From: Woeseia oceani | GTDB lineage: Bacteria > Pseudomonadota > Gammaproteobacteria > Steroidobacterales > Woeseiaceae | Direction of reading: 5' to 3' | NCBI RefSeq assembly: GCF_001677435.1 | Contig: NZ_CP016268.1 | Location: 1,415,001-1,479,000, forward strand | Length of the DNA stretch: 64,000 nucleotides | Part shown: positions 8,505 to 18,648 of the stretch, piece after piece | How the letters are laid out: the number at the start of each line of letters is the position of its first letter | Numbering within the stretch: position 1 is the stretch's first letter | The notes under the pieces: model-generated | Database searches by the model: none | What the model saw: only the letters and a program-made list of their open reading frames with translations | Told to the model about the DNA's origin: nothing | Made by a program: the position numbers and the translations under genes

Positions 8505-9692
8505 TCAGGCAGCTTTGCCATCCTTGCGATCAACCCGCTTGTATTCGCCGATGTGCTTCTCGTAAGAACGCACGAATTCTTCGGCAATGTGTTGCGGGAA
8601 CGGTCCGCTACCACTCTTGGTTATGATGGGGTAGAGCTCGCAATAAAGCTGCCAGTACTTCGGTTTGCCGAACGTGCCCAGCAGTGGCTTGCGACCAAGC
8701 GTGCGATCGAAATTGTCCTGCAACTCGTCCGGGTCGAAGCGATCAGCGAATTCTTTGAACGAGGTCACCATCGCCTCGATGACAGCGTCTTGATGGAATT
8801 TGAGGTCGCGGCAGACTTCCTTGACGCTGTCAATCGGTCCCAGGTACTCGCCTTCCTTGCCGACCAGTAATTGCTTTATTGAGTCGTTGCAGTTCTCAGC
8901 CAGTTTTAACGGATTGTTGTGCCGCGGCAGCACCGTTGTCTGGTCGAGTCGGAACATACTCTTGAGGTTTGCCCGGCTTTCCAGCAGTTCCGATGTGCCG
9001 CTGACAAACTCGCGCAGAACCTGGCCGGCGTTTTGCATGATTTCCCGCGGGTCCATGGAGGCGTGTATATCATCCCTGTCAATCCCCGCGCCCTTCAAAA
9101 AAGCGGCGAACAGGTCGTCGTCGGCGGCGGCTTGATTGGCGACAGGCTTGGTTCTTGGTGTCGGTTTTGCCGGTGCGGTCGTTACTCGCGGACGTTCGCG
9201 TTCCATGCGGGTAGTGCCAAAGAGCGCGGACTGGAAGGCTTCGTCACCGGTGATTTCTTCTTCGTCGAGCAATTGAATGCCCGTACGCATGGGTTCTTCA
9301 GGTACCAGCTGGTCTACGTGTTCCGCAACAACTTGCTGGTCGGGTTCCATGGCGAGTGACAAGCTCTCGCCTTCATCAATGCTGACCAGCATCTCGAACT
9401 CGCCCATGCGCAGGCGGTCACCGCTGAACAAGCGACGGGGATTGCCTTTGCCGAGCGGCTCATCGGAGTCATTGACGAACAGCCCGTTCGTGCTGATGTC
9501 AGCCACGTAATAGGCGCCGTTCTTGTAATCGATAGCGGCGTGCCGGCTGGACACGAAGCGGTCGTTGTCCGGCAGTATCCAGTCGCTTTGCAGGCCACGG
9601 CCAATCGTGCCGCCAGTTTCGTTAAACTGTCGTTCGGCGTCGCCGGCCATCAGGCGTCGGTGTTCACTGGTGATTTTGAGTTGTAACGGCAT
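8505..9692 (-). CDS. Type VI secretion-associated FHA domain protein (TagH/Fha-like)
   Basis: A 395-residue protein. Residues about 25-105 form an FHA phosphothreonine-binding domain (G-R-G-L-Q-S-D-W, S-S-R-H-A-A-I, S-T-N-G-L-F-V-N). A charged linker follows. The C-terminal part (roughly 200-385) matches the T6SS FHA C-terminal family: A-G-Q-V-L-R-E-F-V-S-G, L-L-E-S-R-A-N-L-K, N-N-P-L-K, D-L-K-F-H-Q, then F-D-P-D-E-L and Y-W-Q-L-Y-C-E-L-Y. In known T6SS loci this protein binds phosphorylated partners during assembly. No other T6SS gene is in the window. It is divergent from the DUF1820 gene. Confidence 0.85.
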   Translation of the reverse strand: MPLQLKITSEHRRLMAGDAERQFNETGGTIGRGLQSDWILPDNDRFVSSRHAAIDYKNGAYYVADISTNGLFVNDSDEPLGKGNPRRLFSGDRLRMGEFEMLVSIDEGESLSLAMEPDQQVVAEHVDQLVPEEPMRTGIQLLDEEEITGDEAFQSALFGTTRMERERPRVTTAPAKPTPRTKPVANQAAADDDLFAAFLKGAGIDRDDIHASMDPREIMQNAGQVLREFVSGTSELLESRANLKSMFRLDQTTVLPRHNNPLKLAENCNDSIKQLLVGKEGEYLGPIDSVKEVCRDLKFHQDAVIEAMVTSFKEFADRFDPDELQDNFDRTLGRKPLLGTFGKPKYWQLYCELYPIITKSGSGPFPQHIAEEFVRSYEKHIGEYKRVDRKDGKAA

Positions 9693-9952
9693 CGTTCGCT
9701 TTGATCCCAGTTGTAAGGTCCGAGGGGCGTTATTCGGCCACAGTGCTCGATATCGGCATATTGTGCAGATTGCGGGCTAACCGTGCTGCCGAGCAGTTCA
9801 CACAAAACAGAGCGAAAACGACGCCGGACGTGGGGTCACTGCCTGGACTGAGCGGGCTTTCAGGGTGGAAAGTGGGCAGGCAAGCGCCGGAATTTTGCGT
9901 ACACTAGCGCCGGACGTGTGTCCTGAAGATTTACCGGATGTGGTTTAAGTCA

Positions 9953-10285
9953 ATGTCTAAAAAGAGAATTTTCAAGATTGTATTCATGAATCAGGGGCAG
10001 GTCTTCGAGATCTATGCGCGCAGCGTGGCGCACGGTGCACTGTTCGGATTCGTCGAAGTCTCTGAGTTGACCTTCGATGAACGCAGTTCGGTCGTGGTGG
10101 ATCCGGGGCAGGAGAAGATCAAGTCGGAATTTGCCGGCGTGAAATCGACCTATTTGCCCATGCACTCGATCATTCGCATCGACGAGGTGGATAAACAAGG
10201 CACCAGCAAGGTGTCGAAGCTCGAGGGCAGCAACGTCGCACAATTCCCGCTGCCGGTGTACACGCCCAGCGGCGACAAGCGCTGA
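9953..10285 (+). CDS. DUF1820 family protein
   Basis: A 110-residue basic protein starting M-S-K-K-R-I-F-K-I-V-F-M-N. It looks like the small DUF1820 family of gammaproteobacteria, conserved in length and with no known function. No signal peptide, membrane segment or metal motif is visible. The ATG at 9953 is chosen because family members begin this way; an in-frame ATG at 9938 would add five residues. The 260 bases upstream, shared with the divergent FHA gene, show only a possible TACACT -10 box near 9899. Confidence 0.8.
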   Translation: MSKKRIFKIVFMNQGQVFEIYARSVAHGALFGFVEVSELTFDERSSVVVDPGQEKIKSEFAGVKSTYLPMHSIIRIDEVDKQGTSKVSKLEGSNVAQFPLPVYTPSGDKR

Positions 10286-10378
10286 TTGAAACCGCAAATA
10301 TCCGTCACTGGTTCGATACTGGTCGCTCCGGTATCATCGCCAACCTTCCTTCCGCGCTAATTCAAGAGTCCTGTCAGT

Positions 10379-13300
10379 TTGGCCACAAAACCGTTTGATT
10401 CAACGGCAGTGAGCGGTAATTCGCTGCTCCTGTTGCCTGGCCAGAGCGCGTTGTCCGACTTCCGCTTGCAGAAAGCGCTGGCGGCCGTTCGGCAACGAGT
10501 GCCCGCGATCACGGCCCTGGCCTCTCGATACAGTTACTTCGTCAACCTGCACCGCGAGCTCAATGCCGGCGAACGATCCCGGCTGGAAGCATTGCTGCTG
10601 GCCGACGAACCGTTGGGCGAATTGCCGTCGACCGCGCAAACACTGGTCGTCGCGCCGCGTGCCGGCACCATCTCGCCATGGTCGAGCAAAGCGACGGACA
10701 TTGCGACGGCGTGTGGTATGGATGCCATCGAGCGCATAGAACGCGGTGTGACATACGCCCTGCAATCGAGTTCGCCGTTGTCGGCTGACGACGTACGGCT
10801 GGCGGGCGCCGCACTGATCGATCGTATGACAGAAGGCCTGCTGTTGTCCGAGGACGATGCGGCGGGTTTGTTTATTGCCGGCCAACCTGGCCGCAGAAGT
10901 ACCGTGCCATTGGCCAGCGATGGCCGTGCGGCACTGGTTGCAGCCAACGTCGCGCTGGGGCTCGCCCTGTCTGACGACGAGATCGATTACCTGCACGAAA
11001 ACTACACGCGTCTCAATCGTGAACCTAGCGATGCGGAACTGATGATGTTTGCACAGGCAAACTCGGAGCATTGCAGACACAAGATTTTTCGGGCGAGCTG
11101 GGTTATCGACGGTGACGAACGTAGTGAACAGCTGTTCGACATGATTCGCAGCACGACCGAGCGTACGCCTGGCGGCGTTCTGTCCGCTTACTCAGATAAT
11201 GCGGCTGTCATAGAAGGCTGGCGCGGCCAGCGATTGCTGGCGGACCCGATGAGTCGCGAATACGTCCTGAGTGACGAAGATATTCACGTACTCATGAAAG
11301 TCGAAACGCACAATCACCCGACAGCAATCTCGCCTTTCCCGGGTGCGGCGACCGGGGCTGGTGGTGAAATTCGTGATGAAGGTGCGACTGGCCTTGGCGC
11401 GAAGCCGAAGGCAGGCCTGACAGGCTTCAGCGTGTCGCATTTACGTATTCCCGATTATTCGCAGCCGTGGGAAGACGAGGTCGCACACCCGAAACGTATG
11501 GCGACGCCGTTGCAGATCATGCTCGAAGGGCCAGTTGGCGGCGCGGCGTTCAACAATGAATTCGGCCGGCCGAATCTCGCCGGTTACTTCCGTACCTACG
11601 AAACCCGATTACCGGGTATGTCCGAAAACGAACGTCACGGCTACCACAAGCCCATCATGATTGCCGGCGGCCTGGGCAATGTACGTGCCGAACATGCGGT
11701 AAAAATTGATGTGCCGGTCGGCGCGCGGGTAATCGTCATTGGCGGACCGGCGATGCTGATTGGCTTGGGCGGCGGCGCCGCATCGAGTGTTGCCAGTGGC
11801 ACCAGCTCGGAAGATCTGGATTACGCCTCCGTGCAACGGGGCAACCCGGAGATGCAACGGCGGGCCCAGGAAGTTATAGACCGCTGCTGGTCGATGGGCA
11901 GTGGCAATCCCATACTGCTGATTCACGATGTTGGTGCGGGTGGTTTGTCGAATGCCGTACCCGAAGCGGTCGATCACAGCAAACATGGTGCGCGGATAGA
12001 CCTGCGCAAGATTCCGAATGCAGAGCCCGGTTTGTCACCGATGGCGATCTGGTGCAACGAAGCGCAGGAACGTTACGTGCTGATCGTCGCTAAAGAGCGC
12101 ATGAACGAATTTGCAGCATTGTGTGAGCGTGAACGTTGTTTGATGGCTGACATTGGCGAACTGACCAATGACGGGCGACTACTGGTCATCGACAGCGAGT
12201 TCGACGAAAGCGTGGTCGATATGCCCATGGAAATGTTGCTTGGCAAAGCGCCGCAAATGACTCGCGACGTCGTGCGATTGCCAGAGATTGATACGCCGCT
12301 GGATACCGACGGGATCGAGCTGCGTGTCGCCGTTGAACGTGTGCTGCGTTTCCCGGCTGTTGCCGACAAGTCATTCCTGATTCATATCGGCGACAGGACG
12401 GTCGGCGGGCTTAGCGCACGCGACCAGCTGATTGGACCGTGGCAGGTTCCGGTCAGTGACGTCGCAATAACAGCGAGCGGCTTCAGCAGTACGACCGGCG
12501 AAGCAATGGCCATGGGTGAGCGTACTCCGCTTGCATCACTAAATGCGCCCGCATCGGGTCGCATGGCGGTCGGCGAAGCGGTTTGCAACATTGCGGCGGC
12601 GTCGATAGACAATATTTCAGATATACGCTTGTCCGCGAACTGGATGGCGGCCGCGGGACATCCGGGCGAGGACGCAAGGCTGTTTGATACGGTCAAGGCG
12701 GTCGGCCACGAGTTGTGTCGCGATCTCGGAATCGCCATACCAGTCGGCAAAGACTCTTTATCCATGCGGGCCGCGTGGGACGATGAGGGAGGCCAGCACG
12801 AAGTTGTGGCACCTGTGTCGTTAATCGTGACCGCTTTCGCGCCTGTCCGTGATATCCGGCGCCAGCTGACGCCACAGCTGCGTGCCATCGACGAGCCGAG
12901 CCGCTTGCTGTTGCTCGATCTCGGCGAAGGTGCAAACCGTCTCGGCGGTTCATGTCTGGCACAGGTATTCACTCGACACGGTGGTGCAACGCCAGACCTT
13001 GAGCACGCGTCCTTGCTCAAGAACTTCTTTGCAGCCGTGCAACAACTGAACAACGAAGGCTTGATACTGGCCTACCACGACCGTTCCGACGGTGGTCTGT
13101 TGGCGAGTGTCTGCGAAATGATGTTTGCCGGCCATCTCGGTGCTGCGCTGCATTTGCCGGGCTCTGAACAGGACCGCCTGCGGCAACTGTTCAACGAAGA
13201 ACTCGGCGCAGTCTTGCAAATTGCGGACAGCAAGCTTGCGGATGTGATGGGCGTGCTTGAAAGCCACGGTGTCGCATGGGTCGACGTTGGCAGTGTAGAG

Positions 13301-14302
13301 GCCGACCAGCAGCTGTCCATCTACGCCGATGACGAAGTTGTGCTGCGCATGGACCGCATTGAACTGCACCGGATCTGGTCTGAAACCAGTTTCCGCATGC
13401 GGGCGCTGCGTGACAATCCGGAAACGGCCCGGGAAGAATATGACCGCTTGCTGGATCGCGAAGACCCCGGCCTGAACGCCAAGCTGACGTTTGATCCCAG
13501 TGACGATATCGCCGCGCCGTTTGTCGGCGGCAACAAGCCACGTGTTGCTGTCTTGCGTGAGCAGGGCGTCAACAGTCAGGGAGAGATGGCGGCGGCATTC
13601 TTGCGCGCAGGCTTTGTTGCGGTTGACGTTCACATGAGCGACTTGCTGGAAAGCCGTGACGATCTTGCCAACTACCAGGGTGCGGTTGCTTGCGGTGGCT
13701 TCTCGTTCGGCGACGTGCTTGGCGCAGGTGGCGGCTGGGCGCGCTCCATTCTCTATCAGACTGTGTTGCGGGATCAGTTCGCTGAATTCTTTGCGCGAAC
13801 AGATTCGTTTGCGCTGGGTGTCTGCAATGGTTGTCAGATGCTGTCGCATTTGCGGGAGCTCATTCCCGGTAGTGCGCATTGGCCACTTTTCCTGGGCAAT
13901 CGCTCCGAGCAGTTCGAGGCGCGACTTAGTCTTGTTGAAGTCGGTGAGTCTTCGTCGATGTTTCTGCAGGACATGCAGGGCAGCCGCTTGCCGATTGTGA
14001 CGTCTCACGGGGAAGGTCGGGCGGTATTCGCCAGTCAGGCTCAACAGGCGGCAGCAGAGCCGCTCATAGCTTTGCGTTACGTTGACAACTACGGCTTACC
14101 GGCGGAGCGCTATCCGGCCAATCCCAATGGTTCCGTGGGCGGTGTTTGCGGGTTTGCGAATGCTGATGGTCGCGTCACGATCATGATGCCGCACCCGGAA
14201 CGCGTTGCGCGCACGGTGCAGCATTCATGGCATCCGTCAGAGTGGGGCGAAGATGGGCCGTGGTTGCGAATGTTTCGTACAGTACGGCGTACGCTCGGCT
14301 GA
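10379..14302 (+). CDS. purL: Phosphoribosylformylglycinamidine synthase
   Basis: The large single-chain PurL (1307 residues) that converts FGAR to FGAM with glutamine and ATP in purine synthesis. Seen in order: N-terminal domain ending at [11 protein letters not shown], the active-site H-C-R-H-K-I-F, the AIR-synthase-type motif [13 protein letters not shown], and a second copy of the ATPase half. The C-terminal class I glutaminase has nucleophile Cys in G-V-C-N-G-C-Q-M-L and catalytic His in P-H-P-E-R. The first possible start is TTG at 10379 and a GTG follows at 10409; neither has a strong Shine-Dalgarno site, so the start is uncertain by ten residues. Confidence 0.97.
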   Translation: MATKPFDSTAVSGNSLLLLPGQSALSDFRLQKALAAVRQRVPAITALASRYSYFVNLHRELNAGERSRLEALLLADEPLGELPSTAQTLVVAPRAGTISPWSSKATDIATACGMDAIERIERGVTYALQSSSPLSADDVRLAGAALIDRMTEGLLLSEDDAAGLFIAGQPGRRSTVPLASDGRAALVAANVALGLALSDDEIDYLHENYTRLNREPSDAELMMFAQANSEHCRHKIFRASWVIDGDERSEQLFDMIRSTTERTPGGVLSAYSDNAAVIEGWRGQRLLADPMSREYVLSDEDIHVLMKVETHNHPTAISPFPGAATGAGGEIRDEGATGLGAKPKAGLTGFSVSHLRIPDYSQPWEDEVAHPKRMATPLQIMLEGPVGGAAFNNEFGRPNLAGYFRTYETRLPGMSENERHGYHKPIMIAGGLGNVRAEHAVKIDVPVGARVIVIGGPAMLIGLGGGAASSVASGTSSEDLDYASVQRGNPEMQRRAQEVIDRCWSMGSGNPILLIHDVGAGGLSNAVPEAVDHSKHGARIDLRKIPNAEPGLSPMAIWCNEAQERYVLIVAKERMNEFAALCERERCLMADIGELTNDGRLLVIDSEFDESVVDMPMEMLLGKAPQMTRDVVRLPEIDTPLDTDGIELRVAVERVLRFPAVADKSFLIHIGDRTVGGLSARDQLIGPWQVPVSDVAITASGFSSTTGEAMAMGERTPLASLNAPASGRMAVGEAVCNIAAASIDNISDIRLSANWMAAAGHPGEDARLFDTVKAVGHELCRDLGIAIPVGKDSLSMRAAWDDEGGQHEVVAPVSLIVTAFAPVRDIRRQLTPQLRAIDEPSRLLLLDLGEGANRLGGSCLAQVFTRHGGATPDLEHASLLKNFFAAVQQLNNEGLILAYHDRSDGGLLASVCEMMFAGHLGAALHLPGSEQDRLRQLFNEELGAVLQIADSKLADVMGVLESHGVAWVDVGSVEADQQLSIYADDEVVLRMDRIELHRIWSETSFRMRALRDNPETAREEYDRLLDREDPGLNAKLTFDPSDDIAAPFVGGNKPRVAVLREQGVNSQGEMAAAFLRAGFVAVDVHMSDLLESRDDLANYQGAVACGGFSFGDVLGAGGGWARSILYQTVLRDQFAEFFARTDSFALGVCNGCQMLSHLRELIPGSAHWPLFLGNRSEQFEARLSLVEVGESSSMFLQDMQGSRLPIVTSHGEGRAVFASQAQQAAAEPLIALRYVDNYGLPAERYPANPNGSVGGVCGFANADGRVTIMMPHPERVARTVQHSWHPSEWGEDGPWLRMFRTVRRTLG

Positions 14303-14326
14303 CTCAGAGCGTTGTCGGTCGCCGGC

Positions 14327-15019
14327 TCACTCTGACTCCAGCGCGCCGCCGTTACTTTCCTGCACAAAGAACCGACGCACCTTGATCGCGCGTGTGAGTT
14401 TGCCGCGCCGGACAAAGCACTGGTAGAACATGTCTTTCATGACTTCCAGCAATACCCCGGCCTGGGCGCGGTTCAATAAAGGCAATTCTTCCTCTGAGCT
14501 TGCGGCGAACAGGGTTTTCTTTATTGGTGCGAAGGAATCATCGTCAATTTCAGCGATTCGTTGCGCTTCCATAACTTCGTCGAATGCCCGCAACTTGCCA
14601 TCTTTACCCATTGTTTCGAACGCGCTCGCGCCGGCACGTCGGCACATGGATGCGAACGCATTGAAGTTGCTGTGCGTGTAACAGGACAGCGCTTCGCGAA
14701 AAAGCACCTCTGTTTGTTTGGGCAAATACGAAAACGGGAAGCGTTCTTTCGGGCGCTCCAGTTCCACGAAGTTCTGAAATAGTTCGACATTGTCATCGTT
14801 GTATTCTTTTACCGCAAAGCGCAGAAATACCGGCGCATTGCAGGCATCACAACGGTACACGAGCCCGACATGCTTGGGTTTCTCAGCCAGCAAGGTCGCT
14901 ACGTTGGGTACCGACTGTGGCGACATGTGCGAGTACACGTTGCAGTAGGGGCATTCGAGTCCGAACTGTTCGCTGGATTGCTGTAGCAGTCCGCGATCAC
15001 GCGCAAGGGTTATGCTCAT
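14327..15019 (-). CDS. DUF4145-like zinc-ribbon protein
   Basis: A 230-residue soluble protein. Near the N-terminus are two Cys pairs, C-P-Y-C (about residue 23) and C-D-A-C (about 56), that should form a zinc ribbon. The middle has E-V-L-F-R-E-A-L-S-C-Y followed by A-S-M-C-R-R-A-G-A-S-A-F-E, which resembles the DUF4145 helical core found in many stand-alone proteins and in some restriction or nuclease proteins. No nuclease motif is visible here. It is convergent with purL with only 24 bases between them. Function unknown. Confidence 0.65.
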   Translation of the reverse strand: MSITLARDRGLLQQSSEQFGLECPYCNVYSHMSPQSVPNVATLLAEKPKHVGLVYRCDACNAPVFLRFAVKEYNDDNVELFQNFVELERPKERFPFSYLPKQTEVLFREALSCYTHSNFNAFASMCRRAGASAFETMGKDGKLRAFDEVMEAQRIAEIDDDSFAPIKKTLFAASSEEELPLLNRAQAGVLLEVMKDMFYQCFVRRGKLTRAIKVRRFFVQESNGGALESE

Positions 15020-15115
15020 TGTTTCTTCTGCTTGCGCCGTCGGCTGGGCCGTGGCAATGGAGCCAGTATAGCGGCAGATTGACCGTTAACCGCAAAGCAT
15101 TTGGACATAATCCGC

Positions 15116-15790
15116 TTAAGTTTCAGTTTGCTGCTGTGGCCGCCAGCGACCTAGCGCGCGCTCAGCGGCAACGTTGGCCGGGCGGGCGATCAAGGCATCC
15201 CGGCTCAGACTGATGTCGTAGCGGGCGCCGTCTGCCATTGGCACGTATGTGGCTGTGCCGTAATAAGCATCGACGCCGGGCAGCAGCAGCGGGTAGCGTC
15301 TGGCAAGTTTCCACAAGTCAGCAGGGTTCTCGTCAGACAGCTGATGGACCGTCCGATGTTCATTGCGTTCACGATCAATTGACGTATAACGGCCGCTGAG
15401 ACGTTCCAGTCGATAGATCGGGTCCAGGCCGAAAATGGTCACGGGCGGCTGCCAGTTGATCAACCGCGCGTCGATCTGCCATTCGTCGCCGCGCAGCTCG
15501 AACAGGCGATCCTGCTCGTTGACTATCATCAGCCGTGCCTGGTATGTATCCGGCCCGGTCGCCCGAAATTCGATGCTGGAAATGATCTGTTCGGCCGTCA
15601 GTCGCTCATAGCTGAAATAGCTGAAAGTCAGCAAGATTGCCGTCGCGGCAATCGAGGCGGATATCAGGCAGCTGATGCAGGAGCTGCTCGCGCGTAACAG
15701 TCGCCCGTGACGCGTGCAGCGTACCGTTCGACCGAAAAACAACACTGCCAATAATGTAAATATTGCGGTGGTTGCGAGCAGGGCATTCAT
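15116..15790 (-). CDS. Uncharacterised membrane-anchored protein
   Basis: A 224-residue protein with two hydrophobic segments, about residues 4-20 and 38-58, joined by a short basic, Cys-containing loop. A soluble C-terminal part of about 160 residues includes W-Q-P-P-V-T-I-F-G-L-D-P-I-Y-R-L-E-R. Similar proteins in gammaproteobacteria have been labelled cation or multidrug efflux pump, but nothing here looks like a transporter with that topology. It lies 22 bases upstream of ettA's 3' end in the same orientation and may be read from the ettA promoter. Function unknown. Confidence 0.7.
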   Translation of the reverse strand: MNALLATTAIFTLLAVLFFGRTVRCTRHGRLLRASSSCISCLISASIAATAILLTFSYFSYERLTAEQIISSIEFRATGPDTYQARLMIVNEQDRLFELRGDEWQIDARLINWQPPVTIFGLDPIYRLERLSGRYTSIDRERNEHRTVHQLSDENPADLWKLARRYPLLLPGVDAYYGTATYVPMADGARYDISLSRDALIARPANVAAERALGRWRPQQQTET

Positions 15791-15812
15791 GGCATCTCCG
15801 GCCGCCGATCAA

Positions 15813-17486
15813 TCAGGCATCAAGTCGGCGGTATTTGATTCGGTGCGGTTGCGCTGCATCAGAGCCGAGACGTTTCTTGCGATCCTCTTCGTACTCTGTG
15901 TAGTTGCCCGCGTACCACGTTACCTGACTGTCACCTTCAAACGCGAGTATGTGTGTAGCGATTCGATCGAGGAACCAGCGATCATGCGAAATAACGATTG
16001 CAGAGCCGGGGAATTCCAGCAGCGCCTCTTCCAGCGCACGCAAGGTTTCGACGTCCAGATCATTGGTAGGTTCATCAAGCAGCAACAGGTTGCCACCAGC
16101 CTTCAGCATTTTGGCGAGATGCACGCGATTTCGTTCACCGCCGGATAACAAACCGATTTTCTTTTGCTGATCACCACCGCGAAAATTGAATCGGCCAACG
16201 TACGCGCGGGATGGCGTTTCATACTTGCCGACCTGGATGATGTCCTGACCTTCGGATATCTCTTCCCACACCGTCTTGTTGTCGTCAAGGCTGTCGCGAG
16301 ATTGATCAACGCTGGCGATGGTGACGCTTTCACCGATACGAATAGAACCGGAGTCCGGTTCCTGTGTGCCCGTAATCATGCGAAACAGTGTTGTCTTACC
16401 GGCGCCGTTGGGCCCGATGATGCCGGCAATGCCGCCGGCAGGCAGCGAGAAACTCAAGCCGTCCATCAGCAGTTTCTCACCAAACGCTTTGCGTACGTTG
16501 TCAGCGTCTATGACCACGTCACCCAGTCGCGGACCGGGCGGGATGTAGATTTCGTTGGTTTCGTTACGCTGCTGATAATTGCTGGAGGATAACTCGGCGA
16601 ACTGTCGCAAACGCGCTTTCGACTTGGCCTGTCGCCCCTTGGGATTGGAGCGTACCCACTCGAGCTCGGATTGCATGGCTTTGCGGCGGGCTTTCTCACC
16701 CGCTTCTTCATTGGCAAGACGTTGCTCTTTTTGTTCAAGCCAGGACGAGTAGTTGCCTTCCCAGGGGATGCCGTGGCCGCGATCAAGTTCGAGGATCCAG
16801 CCGGCGACGTTGTCCAGGAAGTAGCGATCGTGGGTCACGGCAATGACCGTGCCGGGGTATTCTTCGAGGAAGCGTTCGAGCCAGGCTACTGATTCAGCAT
16901 CAAGGTGGTTGGTTGGCTCGTCGAGCAGCAACATGTCGGGCTCCGAAAGGAGCAAGCGGCACAGGGCGACACGGCGACGTTCGCCACCGGATAGCTTGGT
17001 GACATCGGCATCCCACGGTGGCAGGCGCAATGCATCGGCGGCGACGTCGAGTTTTCGGTCGAGTTCCCAGCCACCGGCGGCTTCGATCTGGTCCTGCAGT
17101 TTGCCCTGTTCTTCGAGCAACGCGTTCATTTCGTCGTCGCTCATCGGTTCGGCAAACTTCATGCTGATATCGTTGAATCGATCCAGCAACGCTTTGACTT
17201 CCCCGACGCCTTCTTCGACATTGCCGCGCACGTCCTTCTCAGGGTCGAGCTCGGGCTCCTGCGGCAGGTAGCCTATGTTGATGCCTGGCTGCGGCCGGGC
17301 TTCACCTTCGAATTCCTTGTCGAGGCCCGCCATGATGCGCAGTAAAGTCGACTTGCCTGAGCCGTTCAGGCCGAGTACACCGATCTTCGCGCCAGGATAG
17401 AAGCTGAGGGAAATATCACGAATGATAAAGCGTTTCGGTGGCACAACCTTAGCCACCCGGTTCATTGTGTATATATACTGCGCCAT
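15813..17486 (-). CDS. ettA: Energy-dependent translational throttle protein EttA (ABC-F)
   Basis: A 557-residue ABC-F ATPase with two nucleotide-binding domains and no membrane domain. Seen: Walker A G-L-N-G-S-G-K-S and G-P-N-G-A-G-K-T, signatures L-S-G-G-E-R-R-R and L-S-G-G-E-R-N-R, Walker [10 protein letters not shown] in both halves, and an arm insertion in the first domain. It begins [11 protein letters not shown], as E. coli EttA does. EttA binds the ribosomal E site and slows early elongation when ADP is high. It is divergent from the deacetylase-like gene with 70 bases between starts. Confidence 0.96.
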   Translation of the reverse strand: MAQYIYTMNRVAKVVPPKRFIIRDISLSFYPGAKIGVLGLNGSGKSTLLRIMAGLDKEFEGEARPQPGINIGYLPQEPELDPEKDVRGNVEEGVGEVKALLDRFNDISMKFAEPMSDDEMNALLEEQGKLQDQIEAAGGWELDRKLDVAADALRLPPWDADVTKLSGGERRRVALCRLLLSEPDMLLLDEPTNHLDAESVAWLERFLEEYPGTVIAVTHDRYFLDNVAGWILELDRGHGIPWEGNYSSWLEQKEQRLANEEAGEKARRKAMQSELEWVRSNPKGRQAKSKARLRQFAELSSSNYQQRNETNEIYIPPGPRLGDVVIDADNVRKAFGEKLLMDGLSFSLPAGGIAGIIGPNGAGKTTLFRMITGTQEPDSGSIRIGESVTIASVDQSRDSLDDNKTVWEEISEGQDIIQVGKYETPSRAYVGRFNFRGGDQQKKIGLLSGGERNRVHLAKMLKAGGNLLLLDEPTNDLDVETLRALEEALLEFPGSAIVISHDRWFLDRIATHILAFEGDSQVTWYAGNYTEYEEDRKKRLGSDAAQPHRIKYRRLDA

Positions 17487-17556
17487 GCCAATTCTTCAAA
17501 AAATAAAGTTGCCGCATTATCCGGTAAGCGGCAGCAATAGAAAACACCTGACCTGA

Positions 17557-18525
17557 ATGAGTGCCAGCCACGTGATTGCCAAACCTGTGTACGTGTACAA
17601 AGGTCAGCTGCTCGCCGCCTATGGCTTTGGTAGCGATCACCCCTTTGGTACAGACCGCCATGATGTCTTTCATCGGGCATTAACCGCCGCGACGCTCGGA
17701 AATCGCCTGCATTTCGCGGACCCTGCGACAGCGAACCCCGAGCAATTGGCGCTGTTTCACAGTGATGAATACATACGGCACGTAGAGCGAATGTCCGAAC
17801 AGGGCAGCGGCTTTCTGGATCACGGTGACACGCCGGTCGTACCGGGAATCTACGAGGCGGCGCTCACGGTTGTCGGTACGACGCTCGCCGCAACCGATGC
17901 GATCATGGCCGGCGACACCAGCAGGGCCTTCGTGCCTATTGCCGGTTTGCATCACGCATCGCGACTGGGGGCTGCTGGCTTCTGCGTATTCAACGATTGC
18001 GGCATTGCGATCGAATACCTGCGAAAGGAGTACGGCATCCGTCGAATCGCTTACGTGGATATCGACGCGCACCACGGTGACGGCGTTTACTACGGATTCG
18101 AAGACGACCCGGAACTGGTTTTTGCCGATACCCACGAGGATGGCCGCTTTTTGTACCCTGGCACCGGGGCTGCCTGCGAGACCGGTAAGGGTGAGGCGAC
18201 AGGCCGCAAACTCAATATTCCATTGCCAATGAACGCCGGTGACGAGGAATTTTTCGAGGCCTGGGAGCGCATTGTGGCGCTGCTGCATGAGATGCAGCCC
18301 GAGTTCATCATATTGCAGGCGGGTGCCGACGGGCTGGACGGCGACCCGATCACCCACCTCCGGTTTACCCAGGCCGTGCATCGACGCGCTACTGCGGACC
18401 TCTGCCGGATCGCCGATCGTTATGCCAGCGGTCGCTTGCTGGCTACTGGCGGCGGTGGCTACAACCGCAGCAACCTTGGCCGAGCCTGGACAGCCGTGGT
18501 CAAGGCAATGGTCGAGACGGAATAG
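17557..18525 (+). CDS. Histone deacetylase-like amidohydrolase (AcuC/HDAC family)
   Basis: A 322-residue zinc amidohydrolase. Active-site motifs are visible: the His pair in A-G-L-H-H-A-S, the zinc ligands D-I-D-A-H-H-G-D-G-V, and a later D-G-L-D-G-D-P ligand region. The transition-state Tyr is replaced or represented by the G-G-G-G-Y-N segment near the C-terminus. Bacterial members remove acyl groups from proteins (AcuC acts on acetyl-CoA synthetase in Bacillus) or from polyamines. The substrate cannot be read from sequence. acs is present about 10 kb away but not linked. Its start has no strong ribosome-binding site. Confidence 0.9.
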   Translation: MSASHVIAKPVYVYKGQLLAAYGFGSDHPFGTDRHDVFHRALTAATLGNRLHFADPATANPEQLALFHSDEYIRHVERMSEQGSGFLDHGDTPVVPGIYEAALTVVGTTLAATDAIMAGDTSRAFVPIAGLHHASRLGAAGFCVFNDCGIAIEYLRKEYGIRRIAYVDIDAHHGDGVYYGFEDDPELVFADTHEDGRFLYPGTGAACETGKGEATGRKLNIPLPMNAGDEEFFEAWERIVALLHEMQPEFIILQAGADGLDGDPITHLRFTQAVHRRATADLCRIADRYASGRLLATGGGGYNRSNLGRAWTAVVKAMVETE

Positions 18526-18648
18526 CGCAACAGCACCCGGCGCGGGCCAAGGATTGTGTACAATTGCCGCTCTTTTCCGCTGGCCTGGCCACTGTAGCCG
18601 GGCTTGCGGTGTTCGTTTCCGCCGCTCGCTCTACTGGAGATTCGTTGT

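Noticed and set aside
12950-14044. 364-residue open frame antisense to purL
   Set aside because: Shadow of purL; no motif and no start context.
18526-18648. Glycine or folate riboswitch upstream of glyA
   Set aside because: The gap is short and shows no conserved riboswitch core that I can recognise.
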